DNA of 30,829 bases. Source: JANQLU01 sp964434955 (GTDB lineage: Bacteria > Planctomycetota > Planctomycetia > Pirellulales > Pirellulaceae). Positions 1-6,965 of the stretch are shown in pieces. The notes below the pieces were generated by a model, which saw nothing but the letters and a program-made list of their open reading frames with translations, was not told the origin of the DNA and searched no databases. The DNA lies in NCBI GenBank assembly GCA_964434955.1, contig CAYSXI010000042.1, forward strand, positions 1 to 30,829. Direction: 5' to 3'. Numbering within the stretch: the stretch's first letter is position 1; each line of letters begins with the position of its first letter. Made by a program: the position numbers and the translations under genes.

Positions 1-385
1 CAAGCAAATCCTCCGAATCGAATTCGACGCCGGAATCGGCTCGCATCAATTGGTCGACATCCGCCTCGACTCGATTTTGCTCACCTCCGCGTTTGAGCGA
101 ATTGCGTTTCCTCGCGTGATCGATCAAGACTCGCCGCATGGCTTCCGCGGCGGCGGAAAAAAAATGAACGCTATTTTGCCAACGATGTTCCATCGGAACC
201 TGAACGAGCCGCAGGAATGCCTCGTTGACCAGATCGGTTGCGCACATCGTATGATCGGCCCGTTCGTTATTCATCCTTTGTTGGGCAATCGATCGGAGAT
301 TTTTATAGATTACGGGGATTAGCGCGTTATATGCTTCGGGATCTCCTGCCTCGATATTCTCAAGCAGGCTTGTGACGTCGGTCAT
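1..385 (-). CDS. ECF-type RNA polymerase sigma factor, 3' part outside the window
   Basis: This minus-strand reading frame runs off the left edge. I translated its first 128 residues by eye. Seen: a region-2 hallmark DLVNEAFLRL at residues 51-60, then HFFSAAAEAMRRVLIDHARK at about 74-93, the signature of the planctomycete-rich ECF family (Pfam Sigma70_ECF). The sigma-4 helix-turn-helix should lie beyond the edge, since full members are usually 180-200 residues. I start at the ATG at 385 because MTDVTSLLENIEAGDPEAY matches the usual family N-terminus. An in-frame ATG at 418 would add 11 residues. Role: directs RNA polymerase to specific promoters. Genes of this family in planctomycetes are commonly followed by a Ser/Thr kinase, so one may lie just outside the window. 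No anti-sigma gene is visible here. Confidence 0.9.
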   Translation of the reverse strand, partial: MTDVTSLLENIEAGDPEAYNALIPVIYKNLRSIAQQRMNNERADHTMCATDLVNEAFLRLVQVPMEHRWQNSVHFFSAAAEAMRRVLIDHARKRNSLKRGGEQNRVEADVDQLMRADSGVEFDSEDLL

Positions 386-453
386 TCGTGCAGCTTTTCC
401 ATTCAATAACTTCAGCATTTTAAATCGATCCGCAACAAAAACAGGTGGGATGA

Positions 454-470
454 TTGCCTAAAAAAGGCAA
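454..470. repeat. short inverted repeat in the intergenic region
   Basis: A perfect 6-base stem (TTGCCT and AGGCAA) flanks an A5 loop, between the sigma-factor start and the thioredoxin stop. No T-tract follows on either strand, so it is not a classic intrinsic terminator. It lies about 170 bases past the thioredoxin stop and 70-85 bases before the sigma-factor start. It could be a weak terminator, an operator or chance. The rest of 386-637 shows nothing I can name. Confidence 0.25.
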
Positions 471-637
471 CGGATAGTCCTTTCACCTTCCTGATGCGAA
501 AACGAGATTTTAATCTGCGAGGAAAAATTGCGAACCGCCCAAAAACGGTCAAATTGAGCAAAATTGTGCTCAAAGAAGGGAGTCGATTGGGTATCGAGTT
601 TCCGGTTTTGGGGCGAACGAGCAACGGCGGACTCCTT

Positions 638-1234
638 TCAAAAGCCGCGAAGCATCTGCTCAACTCCTTGGCGATTTGTATACCCCGTGCGCCGATTCAC
701 TACCTTCTCGGAATCGAGGACGACGAGCGTGGGCAGGCTCTGAACCTGGTATCGTTCTGCCAACTTGGGAAATCGATCGATGTCGATCTTGATGATCTTG
801 GCTTCGAGTGAATTTTCTGCTGCCATTTGTTCCAGGGTTTGGATTTGTTTTCGACAGGGTCCACACCAAGTCGCATAAAAATCCAGGATCACCGGGTCGC
901 TACCGCGCGACAATTCCGACAGGTCAGAAGCCTGTTTCAGCGTGACGATTTTTGGCCGAGCTGTTGGGTGGCCAAGCGATGACGATTCAGCATTCGATTC
1001 ATCATGTTGACTTGCGAGTTCGTGTTGGTGACTTGCGAGTCGAGTTTGGCCCGAGGATGCGTTCGGCTCGATTGGTTCTTTCGCTGCCATTGCGGCTTCT
1101 CGGGGGGAGGAAGAAATAAAGCCTTGGCTGAATATGCCCGACTTACCCGAGTGATGGCAACCGGCGAATGTTGCAACCACCAAAGGGGCCAAGAAAAAAA
1201 ATAACACGCATTTTGGGTTCTGGTTTATTCTCAT
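638..1234 (-). CDS. thioredoxin-fold lipoprotein
   Basis: The protein has 198 residues. Residues 9-25 are hydrophobic and end in FAGC (Cys26), a plausible lipobox, so the protein is probably a lipoprotein facing the periplasm. Residues about 30-95 form a low-complexity Ser/His/Gln-rich linker. The thioredoxin domain fills about 95-198, with the redox motif WCGPC at 123-127 in the context DFYATWCGPCRKQ and the cis-proline in SLPTL (Pro168). Role: thiol-disulfide exchange on exported proteins, probably reduction or isomerisation. It could help keep CxxCH motifs of the nearby c-type cytochromes reduced, but nothing here proves that. It stands alone between the sigma factor and a methyltransferase, with 159 bases of untranslated DNA upstream. 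The fold is certain, the partner is unknown. Confidence 0.93.
   Translation of the reverse strand: MRINQNPKCVLFFFLAPLVVATFAGCHHSGKSGIFSQGFISSSPREAAMAAKEPIEPNASSGQTRLASHQHELASQHDESNAESSSLGHPTARPKIVTLKQASDLSELSRGSDPVILDFYATWCGPCRKQIQTLEQMAAENSLEAKIIKIDIDRFPKLAERYQVQSLPTLVVLDSEKVVNRRTGYTNRQGVEQMLRGF
1006..1047. repeat. two-copy 21-base imperfect tandem repeat inside the thioredoxin gene
   Basis: Two consecutive 21-base units share the 12-mer TGACTTGCGAGT (1008-1019 and 1029-1040), and about 15 of 21 positions agree. Because 21 is divisible by 3, the reading frame is kept, and the repeat encodes the His/Gln/Ser-rich linker that tethers the thioredoxin domain to its lipid anchor. This is a typical way for linker length to vary. 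Confidence 0.6.
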
Positions 1235-1393
1235 GACAACTTCCCTGTCGCAATGAAAAATTCGATTGGTTTGATGACTGAGACATCAAGACGCTGGCCC
1301 CGCCTTTGGCTTACAACCCCGGTCCAAAATGCACAAAAAAATCAAGTCGCCGTGAGCTGCCTAACGCAACGCGGGTATCGAAGCTAGCAATTG

Positions 1394-2119
1394 CTATGCA
1401 GGTTTTCGGGCACGAATACAAAGAAACCCGGGACGGTGCATCAGCCTCATGTAACGAAGCGGATCAGCGATTTTGAATTCTTCGGTTGGTCGTGGCTCAT
1501 GGACCTTGTCCAAAATCAAGCCGGCGGCCATGACGGGATTGATGGCTTCTTCCAGTGAACGCCGATAGCTTGGCATCCGTGTCTCGGTTCCGAAACCCGA
1601 CCAGACACTAGAAACCAGTTCTACGCCGAAGTACTGGCTTGTTTTGAAGTATTCGGCATCGAAAGATGGGTGACCACATGAGTAAACAAACCTGCCTCCA
1701 GGTTTCAGCAACCGTGCGAACTCTTTAAACAGGCTCGTCCAATCTTTGACATAATCAAGACAAAGCCCTGCATTGATCGCGTCAAATTTGGCATTGTCAA
1801 AAATGTCAAAAGGTTGCGTCAAATCCCGATGATGAAAAATCACATTTTGATTTTTATTCCTTTGGGCTGCGTGCTCCAGCATTTTTTCCGAAATGTCGCA
1901 GGCATGAACTTCAGCGCCGCGTTTTGCAAGGGCTTCGGAGTAAGCGCCAGGTCCACAGCCAGCGTCAAAGACGACTTTGCCTGAAAGATCGGATTCATGC
2001 ATCGAGAGCGTGGCAGGACGATCATAGAAGGCATTGTGCGGCTTTGTATCGATTGCCGCCGCATAGTGGTCGGCCAGCTCCTGATAAGCGTCGTAGGCGA
2101 TTGGTTTTTTGTCTGTCAT
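1394..2119 (-). CDS. class I SAM-dependent methyltransferase
   Basis: With a start at 2119 the protein has 241 residues. Motif I, VVFDAGCGPGAYS (about residues 49-61), is the SAM-binding glycine loop. The acidic residue ending strand 2 is in HACDIS (about Asp75), and the post-motif LLKPGGRFVYSCGHPS marks the Methyltransf_11/25 fold. No signal peptide or membrane helix is seen, so it should be cytoplasmic. The substrate cannot be read from the sequence. I prefer MTDKKPIAYDAYQ as N-terminus because it leads straight into the conserved domain. In-frame ATGs at 2137 and 2218 would add 6 or 33 residues, and none has a clear Shine-Dalgarno. The 2218 start would run past the divergent intergenic region into the neighbouring reading frame, which makes it unlikely. 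Confidence 0.88.
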   Translation of the reverse strand: MTDKKPIAYDAYQELADHYAAAIDTKPHNAFYDRPATLSMHESDLSGKVVFDAGCGPGAYSEALAKRGAEVHACDISEKMLEHAAQRNKNQNVIFHHRDLTQPFDIFDNAKFDAINAGLCLDYVKDWTSLFKEFARLLKPGGRFVYSCGHPSFDAEYFKTSQYFGVELVSSVWSGFGTETRMPSYRRSLEEAINPVMAAGLILDKVHEPRPTEEFKIADPLRYMRLMHRPGFLCIRARKPA

Positions 2120-2318
2120 CGTCGTTGGTCTGGGCATCGTAAATGGATCTGGAAAAGAGTATATAGGTTGAGAGCGTGAGCTCAGGAATTGAATTCGAAA
2201 GGCAATGAAAGAACTCATTCATTCTTGTAGTATTTTGAGTTTGAGCTTGCGGTCGCTTTTTCGATGCCGTCAGATAAAATTGGAGGAAATATTCATCGAT
2301 CTGAGACGGAATAATCTC

Positions 2319-5300
2319 GTGCCCCGAACAAAGAGTCTTTTGTTTGTCAGTCTGGTTGCCCTCGGAGTCGGTTTTCTGACGCCGTGTTCGATTGAATCCC
2401 AAACGGTGAATTTTCATCGTCAGATTCGGCCGCTTCTTTCAAAAAATTGTTTTGCCTGCCACGGCCCCGATGAGAAACAACGCGCGGCCGATTTGCGTCT
2501 CGATTTGCGGGCCGGTGTATTTGGCGATGGTGGCGATGGGAAAATCGTAGAACCCGGGAAGCCACAAGAGAGCGAGTTGTATCTCAGGATCACATCAAGT
2601 GACGCGTCCGAAAAAATGCCGCCGCCAAAGGCGACGCATCAGTTGAGCCAAGATGACGTTGCGTTAATAAAATCCTGGATCGAGCAAGGGGCGAAATGGG
2701 AGAGCCATTGGGCCTACATCCCGATTCCCAGGAAGATGTCGATCCCGGATTACGAACTCAAGAATCCAATCGACCGCTTTGTCGCCCAACGACTGGACAA
2801 AGCCGGCCTGAGTTTTTCGCCTTCCGCGACGAAACGTGAACTGATCCGAAGGGTCAGTCTCGATTTGACTGGCTTGCCGCCAACACCGGGCGAAATCAAA
2901 ACCTATCTGGATGATCATTCTCCCAATGCATTTGAAAAAGTCGTCGATCGACTTCTGGCGTCTCGCCATTTCGGCGAGCGGATGGCGTTGGCCTGGCTCG
3001 ATCAAGCTCGTTACGCCGACACCAATGGTTATTCGATTGACGGCGGTCGGCATATGTGGCTGTGGCGCGATTGGGTGATTCACGCCTACAACGAAAACAT
3101 GCCATTCGATCAATTCCTGCGCGAGCAGTTGGCAGGAGATCTTCTTCCCAATGCAACCGAAAGCCAAAAGATTGCTTCCGGATTCAATCGAAACCATATG
3201 ATCACGCACGAAGGCGGCACGATCAGCGCGGAGAACCTGGTTAACTACACGGTCGATCGTGTCAAAACCACATCCGAGGTCTTCCTTGGTCTCACGATGG
3301 GGTGCGCCCAATGCCATGATCACAAGTACGATCCCATCTCCCAGAAGGACTTTTATCGCTTTTTTGCTTTCTTTAATTCGCTTGATGATCGGGGTTTGGA
3401 TGGCAATGCCGGACGAAATTCGACTCCGCACATCAAAGTGAAAACCGTCCTGCCAATGGAAAGCAAGGCATCGCTCGAGAAAGAGTTGTTGGCCTTGCGC
3501 CGGTTGATGGAAAAAGCGTATCCGAGTCAAGCGGCTTGGGAGAAGCAGGCGCTCGAAGAACTTGGTAATCTCGGCCGAGGATTCAAGGCGACGCCCTGCG
3601 AAGTGATTAAAGTCACCGATCCCAACGCGCATGGTGCTTTTCGAATCGTGGACGAAGGGAAAACCGTTTTTGTGCCCGGTCCGCGCGGACGATCGCCCTC
3701 CATTTCTGCAAAGTTGCCGATCGACAACGTTACGGCATTGAGATTGGAATTTTTGCCCGATGATCGATTCCCCGAAAAAGGAATTGGACATGGGAGACAA
3801 AAAGGGAATCCGGGTAACCTTGTGTTATCGGCATTTCACGCGTCTGCGACAAAGTTGATGTCAACGCAGGTCGACCCGTTTCGCGAACTCCGAATCAAGC
3901 GAGCGACAGCAAGTGCTTCGTCGGCAAAGTTTCCACCGAGGAATGTATTGGATGGTCGCGATTCGAACGGATGGTCGCCCTCACCAAACCTGAAAACGAA
4001 GCAGTCGATCACCTTGGAATTGGCCGCTCCCATTGGCAAAAGCAACACGCCCTATGTAACGGTCATGCTGGTTTGGGGCGGTGGCGGACTTGGACGCGGC
4101 GACTTGGTGGGCGGCAAGTATCAATTGCTGGCGATTTCCGGGAACAACGATCAAACCGACATTCCCGAGCAGATTCAAACCCTGCTGAAAATTCCATCGG
4201 GCGAGCGTTCAAACGAACAGGCAACCGCGTTGCGGCGTTATTACAATTCGATCGCGCCCGAGTTGGCAAACATCCGATACCAGATTTCCAACCTCGAAGA
4301 ACGGATTCGCGTTGTCAGCGATGCCTTTGAGGTGATGGTGATGAATCAGTCTACCAAGCCGCGGAAAACGTTCGTTCTTTCCCGGGGGCAATACGATCAA
4401 CCGCTGGATGAAGTCTTTGCCGGACTCCCCGGTGTGATCGACGTGCCCGGATACGATTCCGGCAAGGAAAAAATGAATCGATTGGATTTGGCAAATTGGA
4501 TGACGCATTCGGACCATCCTTTGACGTCGCGGGTTGCCGTGAATCGAATTTGGCAACTCCTTTTTGGGACGGGCTTCGTTGCGACTTCTGCCGATTTTGG
4601 TTCGCAGGGTGAATTTCCCAGCCACCCCGAGTTACTCGATTACCTGGCTCGCGATTTCATCGACAACCAATGGGATACGAAGCGGTTGATACGCCAAATC
4701 GTACTGTCCAAAACCTACCAACAATCCGCACGATCCAACGACCGACTGAATCGACTTGATCCCCAGAATCGTCTGTTGTCCCGTGGTCCGCGATTCCGAT
4801 TGCAAGCGGAGATGATTCGCGATTTGACGTTGTATACAAGTGGTTTGTTGTCAGATCGAAAAGGGGGGCCGAGTGTACAGCCCTATCAGCCGCCCGGACT
4901 CTGGAAGGAAGTCAGTCACTACGGAAGTACGCCCGCGACATCGCAGATTTTTGTGCAGCATCATGGCGAGAAACTTTACCGAAAAAGCATGTACACCTAT
5001 TGGAAAAGAACCGCGCCGCCCCCGTCGCTTACTGTTTTTGATGCGCCGAATCGCGAGGTTTGCACCGTTCGTCGCTCGATCACCAATACGCCGCTTCAAG
5101 CGCTCGTCCTATTGAACGATCCTCAATTCATCGAAGCCAGTCGAGCCTTGGCTGCCAGGATGATTGGACACAACCAAGAGTTGTCAAAACAGATTGAGTT
5201 TGGCTTTGAAGTGGTTCTTGGGCGGAGGCCGGCAAAACGTGAGATGGAAATATTGATGGCTCGATTCAAGTCCGAATTGCAGGAATTTGAAAAGGACAAC

Positions 5301-5429
5301 CAGGCCGCGCATTCCTTGTTGCAGATAGGCGAAGCCAATGTTGGTCGGGGTAACCATCCACCTCAGCATGCCGCGATGACAGTCGTTGCCAACCTGATTT
5401 ACAACATGAGCGAAACGATCACACGCTAG
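2319..5429 (+). CDS. module A: PSCyt1-DUF1549-DUF1553 (PSD1) exported cytochrome-like protein
   Basis: About 1036 residues from the GTG at 2319. Residues 1-30 look like a secretion signal (PRTKSLLFVSLVALG...). PSCyt1 carries the c-type haem motif CFACH (44-48), with Met100 in MPPP as a candidate sixth ligand. DUF1549 (PSCyt2) spans about 150-355 and holds a second CxxCH, CAQCH at 329-333. Residues about 420-610 form a beta-rich, discoidin-like insert (NVLDGRDSNGW). DUF1553 (PSD1) covers about 705-1000, including NTPLQALVLLNDPQF. An upstream in-frame ATG at 2205 would put 38 extra residues before the signal sequence, so I prefer GTG. The DUF1501 partner begins 7 bases after the stop, so the two are surely co-transcribed. 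The biochemical role of the family is unproven; exported electron-transfer or polymer-processing work is inferred. Confidence 0.93.
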   Translation: MPRTKSLLFVSLVALGVGFLTPCSIESQTVNFHRQIRPLLSKNCFACHGPDEKQRAADLRLDLRAGVFGDGGDGKIVEPGKPQESELYLRITSSDASEKMPPPKATHQLSQDDVALIKSWIEQGAKWESHWAYIPIPRKMSIPDYELKNPIDRFVAQRLDKAGLSFSPSATKRELIRRVSLDLTGLPPTPGEIKTYLDDHSPNAFEKVVDRLLASRHFGERMALAWLDQARYADTNGYSIDGGRHMWLWRDWVIHAYNENMPFDQFLREQLAGDLLPNATESQKIASGFNRNHMITHEGGTISAENLVNYTVDRVKTTSEVFLGLTMGCAQCHDHKYDPISQKDFYRFFAFFNSLDDRGLDGNAGRNSTPHIKVKTVLPMESKASLEKELLALRRLMEKAYPSQAAWEKQALEELGNLGRGFKATPCEVIKVTDPNAHGAFRIVDEGKTVFVPGPRGRSPSISAKLPIDNVTALRLEFLPDDRFPEKGIGHGRQKGNPGNLVLSAFHASATKLMSTQVDPFRELRIKRATASASSAKFPPRNVLDGRDSNGWSPSPNLKTKQSITLELAAPIGKSNTPYVTVMLVWGGGGLGRGDLVGGKYQLLAISGNNDQTDIPEQIQTLLKIPSGERSNEQATALRRYYNSIAPELANIRYQISNLEERIRVVSDAFEVMVMNQSTKPRKTFVLSRGQYDQPLDEVFAGLPGVIDVPGYDSGKEKMNRLDLANWMTHSDHPLTSRVAVNRIWQLLFGTGFVATSADFGSQGEFPSHPELLDYLARDFIDNQWDTKRLIRQIVLSKTYQQSARSNDRLNRLDPQNRLLSRGPRFRLQAEMIRDLTLYTSGLLSDRKGGPSVQPYQPPGLWKEVSHYGSTPATSQIFVQHHGEKLYRKSMYTYWKRTAPPPSLTVFDAPNREVCTVRRSITNTPLQALVLLNDPQFIEASRALAARMIGHNQELSKQIEFGFEVVLGRRPAKREMEILMARFKSELQEFEKDNQAAHSLLQIGEANVGRGNHPPQHAAMTVVANLIYNMSETITR

Positions 5430-5436
5430 GAAAGAA

Positions 5437-6933
5437 ATGCTGAATCCAGAATTTAACAATCGTGCTGAGCAACTGATTACACGTCGGACTCTGTTGGGGC
5501 GATCAGCTCGTGGTGTGGGGCAAATCGCCTTGGGGTCGATGCTGGCCAATTGGTTTGGCAATTCGAGCCAAGGAGCGGAGGCGATCGGTCCCGCATCGCC
5601 GAGTGGGGCAAAATTGAATTTGCCGAATTTTGCGCCGACCGCAAAGCGCGTGATTTATCTCTTCCAATCGGGTGGGCCTTCGCATGTCGATTTGTTGGAC
5701 TACAAAGAAAATGTGTTCAAATCGCATGCCAAGGAATTGCCCGCTTCCATTCGTGGAACTCAGCGTGTGACCGGAATGACAGCCGGCCAAAGGTCGTTTC
5801 CGGTGGTCCAACCGATGAAACCCTTTCGACGCTGCGGGCAAAGTGGTCAATGGATCAGTGACTTGCTGCCCTACACGCAGAAAGTCGCCGACGAAATCGC
5901 GATTGTCAAGTCGGTGAATACGGAGGCGATCAATCACGACCCCGCGATAACGTTTATCAACACCGGCTCCCAGCAGATTGGCAAAGCAAGCCTCGGTGCC
6001 TGGCTCAGTTATGGGTTGGGTTGCGAAACGGAGAACTTGCCCGCCTATGTGGTGTTGTTGTCGCAGGGTACCGGAAAGAACCCAGGTCAGCCGTTGTTTT
6101 CCCGACTTTGGGGTAGCGGCTTTCTTCCCTCCAATCATCAAGGTGTAAAACTTCGCCCCGGCAAGAACCCGGTTTTGTATCTCGAAAACCCGCCTGGAAT
6201 ATCGAGAAGCCGTAGGCGAAAAGTACTGAATGATCTTGAGATTTTGAATCGAATGCATGCCGCGGAATTCGGCGACCCGGAAACCCTGGCCCGAATCGAG
6301 GCCTATGAAATGGCTTATCGAATGCAAACCTCGGTGCCCGACTTGATGGATATCAACGATGAACCGAATTCGACATTCGAGATGTACGGTGCGGAATCAA
6401 AAAAGCCCGGGAGTTTTGCAGCAAATTGCCTGCTCGCACGGAGGCTCGCCGAACGTGGCGTTCGATTCGTACAACTGTTTCACCGTGGATGGGATCAGCA
6501 CATTGCGCTCAAGACTCAACTGCCGCGACAATGTCAGGATGTTGATCAGGCGTCAGCCGCGTTAATCAAAGACCTGAAACAGCGCGGGCTCCTTGATGAG
6601 ACGCTTGTCATTTGGGGCGGCGAGTTTGGCAGGACGGTTTACAGCCAGGGCAATATCAAGAGTCCTTCCGCCGGGCGTGATCATCATGGCCGTTGTTTTT
6701 CAATTTGGATGGCAGGCGGCGGAATCAAAGGCGGGATCGATTATGGCGAGACCGACGATTTTTGTTACAACGTCGCAAAGGATCCGGTGCACATCCGCGA
6801 TTTGAATGCGACCATCCTCCATTGCCTCGGGATTGATCACTCCCGATTCTCAGTCAATTTCCGTGGATTGGATGAGAGACTGACGGGCGTCGAAGAAGCC
6901 CATGTCGTGAAAGGCATTTTGCAACAGCCATGA
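5437..6933 (+). CDS. module A: Tat-exported DUF1501 protein
   Basis: The protein has 498 residues. A twin-arginine signal (ITRRTLLGRSARG, Arg16-Arg17) is followed by a short hydrophobic stretch, so it is exported folded. DUF1501 fills the rest and belongs to the alkaline phosphatase/sulfatase superfamily. Conserved blocks seen: LFQSGGPSHVD (Asp85, possible metal ligand), NHDPAITFINTG, WGGEFGRT (393-400), and GRDHHGRCFSIWMAGGG with Asp415, His416 and His417. No Cys/Ser sulfatase CxPxR motif is seen, so it is not a formylglycine sulfatase. An AGGAAAG Shine-Dalgarno overlaps the stop of the preceding gene, 7 bases away, which indicates coupled translation. Its closest paralogue by eye in this window is the module C protein. 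The substrate is unknown. Confidence 0.93.
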   Translation: MLNPEFNNRAEQLITRRTLLGRSARGVGQIALGSMLANWFGNSSQGAEAIGPASPSGAKLNLPNFAPTAKRVIYLFQSGGPSHVDLLDYKENVFKSHAKELPASIRGTQRVTGMTAGQRSFPVVQPMKPFRRCGQSGQWISDLLPYTQKVADEIAIVKSVNTEAINHDPAITFINTGSQQIGKASLGAWLSYGLGCETENLPAYVVLLSQGTGKNPGQPLFSRLWGSGFLPSNHQGVKLRPGKNPVLYLENPPGISRSRRRKVLNDLEILNRMHAAEFGDPETLARIEAYEMAYRMQTSVPDLMDINDEPNSTFEMYGAESKKPGSFAANCLLARRLAERGVRFVQLFHRGWDQHIALKTQLPRQCQDVDQASAALIKDLKQRGLLDETLVIWGGEFGRTVYSQGNIKSPSAGRDHHGRCFSIWMAGGGIKGGIDYGETDDFCYNVAKDPVHIRDLNATILHCLGIDHSRFSVNFRGLDERLTGVEEAHVVKGILQQP

Positions 6934-6965
6934 TGTATGACGACCGCATGTTCGAATGAGCCCGG

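Noticed and set aside
2664..3800. Long antisense open frame (378 codons) opposite the module A cytochrome gene
   Set aside because: The plus-strand protein carries continuous family motifs across the whole region, and the antisense translation shows no recognisable domain.
5503..6327. Antisense open frame of 274 codons opposite the module A DUF1501 gene
   Set aside because: It lies wholly within a conserved gene and its translation looks like a reversed-frame shadow rich in Arg/His/Gln.
6934..6965. Possible bidirectional terminator between module A and the kinase
   Set aside because: The 32-base gap has no inverted repeat with a T-tract on either strand.
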